From Leptidea sinapis (lineage: Eukaryota > Arthropoda > Insecta > Lepidoptera > Pieridae): a stretch of 64,000 bases of DNA. Each line of letters begins with the position of its first letter. Position 1 is the first letter of the stretch. The notes beneath the pieces were generated by a model. It made no database searches and was not told where the DNA came from. It was given only the letters and a program-made list of their open reading frames with translations. Position numbers and translations under genes: made by a program. This document shows positions 41,201 through 53,200 of the stretch, in pieces. The DNA lies in NCBI RefSeq assembly GCF_905404315.1, contig NC_066292.1, forward strand, positions 2,046,001 through 2,110,000. The letters run 5' to 3'.

Positions 41201-44200
41201 TTCTACGCTCTGTCATATTAGGATTGAAAGCTTCTACGCTTTGTCATATTAGGATTGAAAGCCTGTCGCTTTGTCCAAGTTTACTTCTAAGAGCGCTACA
41301 CCTATGGTGGGGTGTAGGATTGAAAGCCTGTCGCTTTGTCCAAGTTTACTTCTAAGAGCGCTACACCTATGGTGGGGTGTAGGATTGAAAGCCTGTCGCT
41401 TTGTCTAAGTTTACTTCTAAGAGCGCTACACCTATGGTGGGGTGTAGGATTGAAAGCCTGTGCTTTGTCCAAGTTTACTTCTAAGAGCGCTACACCTATC
41501 GTGGGGTGAAGGATTGAAAGCCTGTCGCTTTGGCCACGTTTACTTCTAAGAGCGCCACGCTTGTGGTGGTGTGGATTAGAATTTTTAGTATAATCCGGGA
41601 GATGGGTTATGTTGAAAGCTTTGACGCTTTACTAGATTCCGCTAGACAGATGATGCTGAAAGCTGTAACGCTTTGCAGTGTGTTTTAAGTGCTGCCTCTG
41701 AGCAATGCTGAAAGCCCCAACGCTTTGCTATACGCCAGAGCTGTGACGTACTGAAAGCTTTAACGCTTTGCTTTGTGGGAGGTTGAAAGCTGTTAGTAAA
41801 CGCTTTACTTGTGTGCTATGCGCTGTGGCGTCTAGGCTGGACTTGACGTCGATAAATCAACGCGAGAGCGCGTTAGATTGCAGAATGGCCGTGTCGGAGA
41901 ATTAGAATATAAAAGTAATATGGCCTGAATGATTATATTCTACTCTGTGTATTGGGCTGAACTGATGGCGAATGTCATCTTTCAAAGTATGTTTGAAGTT
42001 GTCACTGTGTACGTCACTGTCGGTGACGTGATTGAAGTTAGTTATTATTGTCCATCAGTAGAGCGCTCATTGAGAAGTCGCATTCGTCTTCAAGCTAGCG
42101 CCCGCGCCGGTTGTGCGCACTGATCCACTTAAAACAACATGGCGGATACCAACACCCCGATTTTAAATCCAAATAAATCTCCGAGATATATATGTAATAA
42201 TCAGAAAATAAGTGGTTCAATGATACACTCCCGGGTCCAAAACGCCTTCAGACGCTAACACAGGATTCGTTCTGCAAAGTAACATTGATTGTTTTTAAAG
42301 TTTAAAGGGTGTAATTATTTTTTTAAAACGGTGCTCATGGACTTTTGTAATACCAGGGGGTTAAAGTGTCCCTACACTTGGAAATATTTTACCGGATTTG
42401 AGGTTAGATTTTGCTTTTAGTGTGAAGACCCCTTCACGAGTCACATCGATTCGAATCTAGTAGTAGCTGCACAAAATGGCAGTGCGAGGCAAAAAGAATG
42501 TTAAAAACGGCAAACGATACAAGTTGCTATTATCACCTTTTTATAACAACAATTCTAACGTATTGATATCGTTTGTTGCATGACAGGTGAATTATTTCAT
42601 GACATGAACCCGTATATTTTAAAATCTTGTACTATACTGACCATATAAGAAAGCTTCCGTCAACAGGATGTATAGAGAACAGCAGGTCGGGGCTCTGATG
42701 CCAGTCCCGCAGCAACACTTCGATCTTTGCGTCGAGCGAGTCTGGTAGGTGCGTGCACGTCACGTCAGTCGCTATCGAGTTTATCGACGTGGTGTTGGAC
42801 AGGCTCGGGTGGCTGTGGTTACCGCTACCTAACGAGCAAAAATATTTGTCAAATTGTTACAATTACGCTTTATAATCTTTACTATTGGAATATAAGTGTT
42901 TCTTGGGAGTCACTGGCAGAAGGAAAAAGGCAAGGTAGACTACAATAAAAACTACTACAATTATTGTGAGAAGGATGAACATGGTGTTATCTTCGCATTG
43001 AAGTCCATTTCTCTTTTTAGTTTTTAATATCCGCCATTATAGAGAATATCAGTTCACACAGGAATGAAGTAGCGAATGGTACAAATAATTTTAGTGCTTC
43101 CCTTGCTCTTGATATTCTTGTTAACTTTTCATCCAAAACACGTCGATACTTTGTGCATATAATCACTATGGTAGTCCTTTAAAAATAAAGTATAGATGAT
43201 TATCTATCTGACTGACAAGAGGGTCGCCAGAATTTTTCAAGCAGTCAACTACTTCTTCCTCTCTTTTTTCATTTACCAGTGGGAGGTTTTTTTGCACAGC
43301 ATGCCGGCTAGATTATGGGTGCCACAACGACGCCTTTTTCTGGCGTGAAACAGTAATGTGTAAGCATTATTGTGTTTAGGCCTGAAGGGCGCCGTAGCTA
43401 GTGAAATTACTGGGCAAATGAGACTTAACATCGTATGTCTCAAGGTGTCCAACGCCGTTGTAGTGCCGCAAATTTTTGGGTTTTTCAAGAATCCTGAGCG
43501 GCAATATATTGTAATGGGTAGAGCGTATCAATTACCATCAGCTGAACGTCCTGCTCGTCTCGTCCTAAGGGATGAGACGAAGGACAGAACATTTTAAAAA
43601 ACATATATTTTCAACAAACTTATATTCAATTCTATGTTTAAGATAAATAATATTACAACATAAAGCTTATGTATTTAAGCCTCTGAAGCCAAGTTACCTT
43701 GTTGCTCATCACTATTGCTGTTATCCTCGGAAAGCGTTTTGGTTAGATGTTGACTTGGTCGCCTATGTCCTACTTAGCAGCATGAAATTAAGCTATATGT
43801 ATATATGAAGCACTAGTAATCGCAAAAGCTCATGGCACGAGCACCCTTTCAATGAGAGAGCGGTATTATCAATATTACGTGCTCACTCCAATTCTATCCA
43901 AGAATGAGTGATATTAATTTGCTATTGAATATTAAACAGCTTCATTTGCTCATGACAGTGACGATTTGACATGAGCGTGGCGAATTATAAGACAACCGAA
44001 GGCTGTTTGGAGCGATTTGAGTTAATTCACACATCCCTGCAGTGTCCATGTCCCGGGGACATAGGAGATGGAATATCTCATTTATTTGTAATTTCACCTG
44101 AACCGACAACCTCCAAGCAAAGTAATACACACAGTTTTATTTGTATTAAATCATTAAATTGGTATTAGTTTGGAAATGATATTCTGACTATTAAGGATAT

Positions 44201-47200
44201 TTAAGGCCCGCGTACCAAGAGCAGTAATGGTTAGTATAATATTTCGCCAGCATTTTAAAACAATATGATTATATTTTATCTAATTAATTAAGCTGAATGA
44301 CAAATGCGAAAGTATTTAATTAAAACATTTACTAAAATCTTTATTACAACAGTTACACTTTTAAATAATTCAATAAATTTATATAAACGTATGTTTTATT
44401 ACATACCATCATGCTCTCCATCCGCGTGTGTGGTGTGATCTGACCCGGAGCCTCCCTCCTCTATTTCCTCTTTATCTAAAATCTGCCACATACAATAACA
44501 TTAATTATTATTTATGAATACTAACTATATAATATAAAACAAAGTTGAAACCGCAGTCTGTCGCTATATATGCTTAGATCTTCGATCTACGCAACGGATT
44601 TTGATGCGGTTTGATTTAATAGATAGAGGAATTCAAGAGGAAGGTTTATAAACAAATAAAGTTTGAAAAACAAAATTTTATGAACGATGCGGGATTCGAA
44701 CCCACGACCTCCAGCGTTCGGTGCCGGTGCTCTTACCAGCTGAGCTAACAGTTTGAGTATCGCCTCGTCATAAAATTCTGTTTGCTTTGTTCAACTCTCA
44801 GGTTGTGGCTTCATCTACAGGATCTACTTTTTTCAAATTTTATTAGTGTATTAATCCTAGAAGTCAGGGTTATCACTTTAAAAAACATAACATATTGTTT
44901 AGGAAGGTTTATATATATAATAAATGCATAATAAAGTAGAGAAATACTAATAATCTTAGAAGTTTCTAATGTCATGTCGTAAATAAACACATATTTTGCG
45001 CTTACATTGGAAACGCTAAACCCTACGAGATAAATCAAAATAATGTTCTACTGTTTTGTACACCTTAAAAAGGTCTACAAAAGTCCACGATAGTATATTA
45101 TGTCTATCTCTTAGGGATAACCCACTATAATCATTTGTTATCATCGACTTTTTACGAGAACTAATGTCTTTTTTACGAAGCGATTTTAAGCAATACAGCA
45201 TTAATCCTTATCCAATTAAGTAGCCTAAATAAATTGTGCATTATGCAATATGGCCCTTTACAGCATGTAATTTTAATGAATATTTTCGAAGCTATTACAT
45301 TTATTATTTAAAATTACAATACATTATTTAAAATGCAGGGATATAGCGGTTGCGCCTGTAGCGGACTGGTAGCATTACAATTATCAAGTTTATAAAGTAT
45401 TGCAGTCTTCGAAATAGAAAACGTTTTTTGCATGTTATCGTCGTTTAGTGTTGAGATATAAATAACGGGATCACTCGGAAATACATTATATTTATTTCAT
45501 TTTGACTATTAAATTTTGACAGAACGAAGTTGGTTCGGGCAGCTAGAATATCATAATGAAGAAAAGTGGTAACAGTGAGATATTTTTATATGATAATAAG
45601 GGACGAGACGAGCAGGACGATCAGCTGATGGTAATTGATACGCCCTGACCCCTCAGGATTCTTGAAAAACTCAAAAATTCTGAGCGGCACTACAATTGCG
45701 CTCGTCACCTTGAGATATAAGATGTTAAGTCTCATTTGCCCAGTAATTTCACTAGCTACGGCGCCCTTCAGACCGAAACACAGTAATGCTTACACATTAC
45801 TGCTTCACGACAGAAATAGGCGCCGTTGTGGTACCCATAATCTAGCCGGCATCCTGTGCAAAGGAGCCTCCCACTGGTGATATACATCAGGACTCAGAGT
45901 CAACATAAATATCAACAATCAACTTAAATATCATCCTTAGCATCTCAAAGTATGACGTTCCTCTACAGATTTCCTTACAACCAAACTAAGAACTGATCTT
46001 CTTTGCATGGTATTTCAAGGACAATACGACTATGATTGGTTTGCAGCTGTTGCAGGACTATTACGCTCGTTTATACTTTTCTTTTTCTTACTCTTCCATG
46101 AAAAAAATACATTCAAGTGATATTTAATATGGGCGCAGAAATTACTATTACAAAATATACTATCTTCTGGGTGAGCTTTTAACTGTTGGTTCAAGTATTC
46201 AAGTATAGGCACAGAAGAAAATATAAATACCTACTACAAATACAAAAAAAAATCCAGATTTTACACAATGTTGTAATGTTAATAGATAGCGCCGACTAAC
46301 CAAAACACTAACCTGTATAAATAACACTGGACAGGCTGTTCCAGTTTGACAGCAAATTTTTTGTTCCTATTTGAAGCGCCACTCGTGAGTGTCCAGAGAC
46401 CTAATTGACGTATAATACAAATGGCTGCGAAGGAACGTACAGTACTCTATAGAGGAAAGTGCTTTTGCATTTTGAATTAATTTCTTTCGTTTTCCGTTTT
46501 ATTTAAACTTGAAGAATCAACGTAATATAGTACACATTTTTTTTTGTAAATAGTTTCCACCATCAATCGATGTTTGCTGAGGTTGTCATCACTAGTTTTA
46601 GTACCGCAGATTGTCGCTACATGGCCAACAGCGCCACAATGGCGAATATCAAACAGACACAAAAGCACTTTGACAGCCGCCAGTCCAGTGGTATATAGTA
46701 GAGGTCAGTGAATCAAAAGCAATAGCAATAACCTTTTTAGTGAGATCGTGCAGTATCGCCTCTGCTTGGCTCGTGAAGTGCATCTCCTTGTTGTGTAGCC
46801 AATGAAGAATGAACCTGCCCTCGGACCCGCCAGACAAGGATGGCACTAACGGTATGTCCGTCTCAGCGTTTATTGACGCCGCCAAATGGAAATGGAGACC
46901 TGGTTCGAACGACCGACAAATTAATGTTGTGTATATTTATTATAATATGGCTACCTATATTATAATTACTAAAACAAATTAAATGTATTTATTACTTAAA
47001 TGCTAATCCCCAGGCAAGACAATCAACTTTAAAATTTACATTTCTAAAGTGAAAAATTATTTAGGCGTTCTGAGCATTTTATTTTATGGGTACTAATTTT
47101 TGACCATTTGGGTAAAGTCGGCTCGGGTCGATTAAAGGGGCGCGATCAGTCACAGCAAATTTTACCAGAGTAATTTTTCACGAGTTTCATACGCAAAGTG

Positions 47201-50200
47201 CGTATCAACACACTTGCGAGGAAAAACACATATATTAAATAAATCGTTAAAACAAAATATGAAAATTAAAGGGAAATGACACAAATGTTAGGTGATGTTA
47301 TTACATATAGTCATACAGCATACTTCAAAATTATGATTTTAGCGATGAAACGCATACGAGTATTATATTTTATAAAAAAATATTGTGAATTATAAATAAT
47401 TTGGTAATAATAAAAGTTTTTTCGTCTTAATTACGGAAAAATTTACTTATTCTTAAAAATGTAAAAGGATTTTCATCGGCATAAAACCTATTTGTTGTTA
47501 CAAAAAAATGGTATAACCCGGTTAAATTGAAAATGCTCTCTTTGCTCCCATTTAATTTGCATTTACGGACTAACTTAATTTTGTAGAGATAATTTTACTA
47601 TGCAAGCGTGTGTTATAGTTCGGTTTATGGCCCTAAGACCGATGTAATAAGGCTCACTTTACGAGCAAGTTTTCGTATCATGATCCTCCACTTGAAGAGG
47701 TTTACACCTGATAACTTCCCTCAATTCTCGATAAATAGCCAGATCTCACATCACTCTTGTTTTATAATACCACCCTGGTGCGTCGGACAGGCGGAGCTAT
47801 TTATAAGTATGCAAATAGTGGATGAGTGTTTTTTGAAGTGTCTCCTTTCTTGACCTCACTAAGATGGTGGGCTAGCCCTCTCTCAATTTGCGAGAACTAT
47901 AATAAAAGCTCACCGCCAGTGTAGGAGGCAGCCTGGTACGCGTTGTGGAAGTCGTGAGCGCTGTAGGTGGAGGGAAGGGTCGGTATGGGCGCGCCCGGCT
48001 GCTTCGACGACTGCGCGGTGCGGCGGATGTGGAAACATGTTCTGGAAATATACGAATTGTTTTAACACCACAATAATATCACATCTTACATACACATTGT
48101 CACACTAGGTACTGTATTAATCTGTGTTAGCTCTCTGTTCGGTACTTGAAAATAAATTAAAGAACTCCAAATAAATAATATAATTCTGACAATAACTTAA
48201 TACTATATGTACAAAAACTAGTATTGCGTGCGCGGAGGTTTTATCCGGAATGAAACTTTGAGAGCTGAAGAACTGCTTCCGTGACTTGTGGATCGTATCA
48301 TTCGTTCGATTCGTTGAGTGAACTATGAATAAATCACAGACGGCAACACTCCCAACTCTTTCAATTTAGCGAGCGTTCTCATATTTATATGTTCCATAAA
48401 TTAAGTTTTAGGAAACTATAGGTTAATAAGTAATATTATATTTTGTTTAACCGATTAATGTATAACTGTATGTTGTGCGAAGCAATATATTCATCAGAAT
48501 CACTATGAGAATTCATTTTTTCAAAATTCAATCCTTAAAAATTTTGAAAATATGTAATTTCGCGAAGTTAATTTTTTTTTAGCCCGTGGCAGGGCAATTG
48601 CTCCTATGCATTCAACCAATTTAATGGCAATAATTTAATTAAATAAAAACACTTAAGTTAATAATTTACATTACAATTTTATATTTAAAAAAAATATGAA
48701 AATTTAACTTATGTAATAGTATTTACGTTATAAAATAATGATTTAAAAATAAATATTTTGTACCGACTCCTTTTCTTTAAAAACCTCCTTAATACATTTA
48801 GAGGTTATATGCAAGATTAAAACTAGTGTGAAAATCATAATCATCCGCACGCTAAACCCATATGGAAAAGTCTATTTTTTGAGCAAATGTAATACAAAAA
48901 TAAATAAAAAAAAATTGTCTATAAAAATTCTAGTGGTAAGAAATAGGTACTACTCAACGTCAGAATATCTACATAGATATATAGATCGAACAGCCTAGGA
49001 CTGGATTGTGATTGTTTTATAGCACTAGCAATGAAATATTAGGATTATGAAATAGCGCAAAAAATACTTCAAAATTTCTTGCACTGTGTCCTCTTTCTCA
49101 GAGCGGTACTTGTTTATATAAATTAAGCAGTAACGCTCATTATTGCGTGGCAAATTACTTTTTTTGCGATCTAAGCGGGACGAAAACTGTGTAGAGAGAG
49201 CAGCGAGGGGACGATTGTATTGATTTATTTTTAACTATACCACCGCGGCAGACTTTAACTAACGGCGTGTAATTAGCGAAAATTTCAAGAATCACTCTGT
49301 CGGTATCGTACTAACAAACACAATTGTAAATATATTGTGTATACAATTTGTTATGTATTTAAAGTGATAACCCTCACTTGTAGGATTGTTTTTTTCATTT
49401 CAAATGTTATTTGTGCATATCGTGTGTACTGACTTCATGTGCTTGAGTCGCTGCATGAAGCGGTGCTTGTGGCGGTGCGTGGCCCGCTGGCGCCGCGGCG
49501 GCGACCGCGCGTGCGGCGTGACGCAGCCGCCGCCGCACTCGTCGTCGGGCAGCAGGCTCTCGGCCCACACGCGGCAGATGTTGTCGAGGCACGACGTCAC
49601 CAGCACGTTGCCGACGCTGCCCCTGGACATACCCGTATACTGAGTAACTAATATAACAAACAACTTTTACAATTAAGTACAAAAATTACATATTCATGAT
49701 CAATACCTCCCTACATTCCCAGCCATGCTCACCACAGCTATTAAAACAGCAGCTATTTATTTTTACTATTTTACGTTTTTTATTACTGTCATTGTTTATT
49801 TTTAGTAACATTTTTTTTTGTAAATCTAATTTCGTATACTTAATATTTATTTTATTGCCACAATTAATTGTATTTTGCTCTTAAAATATGTCTGTTTAGC
49901 TCCAAACGTCACATAATGGGGTCACTGAAAATCAGTGCTGTGCTCATTATGCATGTTTGGACAACTGTAACTGAGTGGACTTCAGTTCTGGAAGACCTGT
50001 GCCACATTTAGTATTGCTTTTTTTCTTTTGTATTAAGTTTGTTAGGTATTAAGATTAAGCATATATTTTGTTTTCATTAACTATTTTGTGTGAATGTGTC
50101 AATTTTCTTCCAAAATAAATTCATTTTCATTAAAAAAAAAACATATCACAAAATGGACCACACAGCATAGTTAGAATTGATATTATGATAACACCAATTT

Positions 50201-53200
50201 CGACAATGATTTTCTGTAGGCCCTACCGAGTCCACCTATTGACAGCAGCCGTGGACAACACATTTCTTATAGAATATTCTGTTTCCTTTAGTATAGTAAT
50301 AATTGTGATATGCAGCAGTAACTATACTCACTTGGGCATATATTTGCTGGTCTTCCTCCACGACAGATGTGTGACAGCTCGCGGATGCGCCACGTATATG
50401 AACGTGTAGTACAGCTCCGGCGGGGAGTGGTCGCCGTGGGCTTGCACCAACACTGACAAGTGAAATTTTTTGAAAATTTGACGACCTGTATAGCCGAGTG
50501 GTTAGCGATCCTACCTACAAAGCTAGAGGTCCCGGGTTGGAATCCCGGTAGGTGCAAGCATTTATATGATGAATATGGATGTTTGTTTCCGAGTCATGGA
50601 TGTTTAAATATATTTATGTATGATTATATGTATGTTTATATGAATTTATGTATGTTTAAGTAAGTATATTGTATTAAATATATCATTGTCTTGCAACCCA
50701 TAACACAGGCTATATATGCTTAACTTGGGGCAAGATAATTTGTGTAAAAAGTGTGTCAATATTATATTATTATTATAAATAGATTATAATATTCATTGTG
50801 AGAACGCTCTTCATGAAGCACTTCAAAACATGTCGTATGAAGATACAGAAAAATTACTAATACTGTTAAAATAAACATAATCTATATTTTATTTGTATTA
50901 ATTAATAGTCATTACATTGAAGACATTGTTTACTTATATACTTAACCTGTAGATTATTTTATATCTATTTTCTTTTTTGTGATTATGTGACGCTTTACGC
51001 CTGAAGCACAGGATTACCTAGTTCAAGCACAGTGTTAACTGGCTTTTAAGTAAGACTTGTATTATTATTCTTATTTTGTAATTTAATAATCTTTTAATAA
51101 GCAAAAATGAAATTAAATTGTAAATTGAAGTACAATATTAATTTAACACGAATAGAGGGACAAACGAGCAATTGGATGACCTCATGCTAACTGATCACCG
51201 ACACCTATTGAGTAATTACTCTTGGCAATACTCTGTGTTATTAATAAACGAGAAGAAAAAGTTATTCCAAATTTAAATCTTCTTGTCTTTATTTTACCTT
51301 TGTCACTAAAGAGTTACATCAGAGGGATATTTTGTTTTGTTTGTATTGTTTTTTTTTTGTGAAAAAACAGTATAAGTAATTTGATTGATCTCATTTTAAT
51401 AGTAATATGTACGTAAATAAATGTGGTGTTGATAAATTCATTGTTTTAAAATGTTTAATTTTATTTTTTTTAATTTTCAATATGCGGGATCCCGCAAATA
51501 CCGAGATCCCACGGGATTGAAAATTCGTAGTCCCGCATATGCCGAGATTGAATACAGGCCGCGGGATTGGAAGCCCTAGTGACAGTGTTGTGACCGATAT
51601 AGTCAACATTTTGCATATTCCTGGTTTATTTTCAGTTATAACTTTATTATTTGTTAGGCCAAAATTGAAATAAAATGTATATAATACGCGTCCGAGTTTG
51701 GGTCAGATAGTATTGTATAAATTTCTCCTTTAATTTTACGCCCTATAATGATTGGGTAAAAATGATACCTTCTCCGTCTTTTATTCCGTAATCGATTGAG
51801 TCAGTAGTACGCACATATTAAAAAGGTTATAAATGGATTCATTTTTATAAAGTTCTGTGTCAGCCGAGCACTAAACGCAACATTGTCAGCGCGTACGGAT
51901 ACGCGTTACGTTCGACCGACGACAGCGCTGACCGTCGGTCGAGTACTAGATGCAGCCTATAACGGCCGTTTTCAATAACCTATCTATCGCTAGTTTAACT
52001 TACTAGAGGTAGACAAATCTATCATTTAACGCTTACTTACATTTCAATAACCTATCGATACAAAGCATTGGACTATAAATTATATTGGACATAACTATGG
52101 ATAGATAAGATCTTATCATTAAACAGTCAGAGCAATGTATCCGTAACTTGAGATACGTTATTGAAAACGGCAGTTAATCTACAATCGCTTACTAACCTTT
52201 ATTTTGGTACCATATTTTTACGAGTCTATCGTTGATTCCGGAGGTGGCAAAGAGGACGCCGTCAGGTGAGAAGGCGAGATGGTGAGCCGGGGTCGCCGTG
52301 TGACATTGCCACACGCACAACCAACCCTGTAATCAAAACAAATCAAATTAAAAATATATTATATCGTAGGTAAATCAAATTACACTTGAAATATGTCATT
52401 TTTTATACTACAGCTCATTCGAATAAATTTGATACATGTGATTATTTAAAATACTTATTCATAGCTGTTTAAAATATCTCGAAACGGCATTGGAGAGCAA
52501 TGCCTGTACGTCTAAAAGCAAATTACTTCGATTTGTGATAATATTTACCAATAATAAAGAATTATAGTAAGCAAATATGAAACAAGAAAACATATGGAGA
52601 TTTGCTTCATAATTAAGACATTCGATTTATTCTTATATCCTATGAATTACGTTCAAAGACCCCGCTAGTTACAGCTTACTTATTACAGTTGAAGCTTAGT
52701 TATAATAATAATTAAAAGAAGAAAATAAATGATATATAAGATATATCTCTTCATGCAAAATCTTCGTCAGAAATGCAATATTTGGAGATCAAACGGTGTT
52801 TTTAAGCATTTGAAATACTAAGAATCCAACCGAATATTATTGCTGTTAGGTACTCATTGTGAGATATCTAATGGTATTCGATAAAATTGATGCGTTATAT
52901 ATATATATATACTTATTTAAAAGCCCACATTGATTATAAACCTAAAGGGTAACGGCTGTAACACAAGTTTTTCAAAATGATATTCAATACTTAATTTAAA
53001 TTAAATGCAGATAATGCCATCCGTCAATCCAAATCGCTAAACTACTCTCGTAGAAAACACTTATCTATCACATTCATACAAATACCAAACTTAAAATATG
53101 AAATTGTCTTTAATATATGGATTTAAATATTCATCTTGGATCGCCAATTTAGGACATGATCGAATATTATAGACGTAAATCTTTACACATTATAATCGAT

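Larger units (their letters stand above)
39020..42186. mobile_element. Decayed LTR retrotransposon (Ty3/gypsy-like) in intron 10
   Basis: Two direct repeats of about 300 bp (39020-39320 and 41893-42186) enclose 2.6 kb. Inside, near 40190-40330, an integrase remnant reads HIISDQGTSFTGQEF (catalytic Asp context) and, after decay, PARQNG. Near 41000-41120 there is EDLIEIRREAKHRMDEL, like the post-core region of gypsy integrases. No gag, protease, RT or envelope is readable. 'TATA' occurs on both flanks, compatible with a 4-bp duplication. The interior also holds a tRNA-like SINE and another repeat piece. Confidence 0.8.

Noticed and set aside
41189..41580. CRISPR-like array with 65-bp period
   Set aside because: The 'spacers' are identical between units and the short stem-loops lie in an LTR retroelement; no cas genes, eukaryotic context.
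44690..44770. Functional tRNA gene
   Set aside because: A and B boxes are present but the acceptor stem halves do not pair and the block is embedded in a repeated SINE-like sequence.
47608..47853. 81-codon plus-strand frame as a small gene
   Set aside because: No similarity, ordinary length for AT-rich introns and no supporting signals.
50483..50560. Functional tRNA gene
   Set aside because: The same head is followed by the same 200-bp body at 63.2-63.9 kb, so it is a SINE; the acceptor stem is imperfect.
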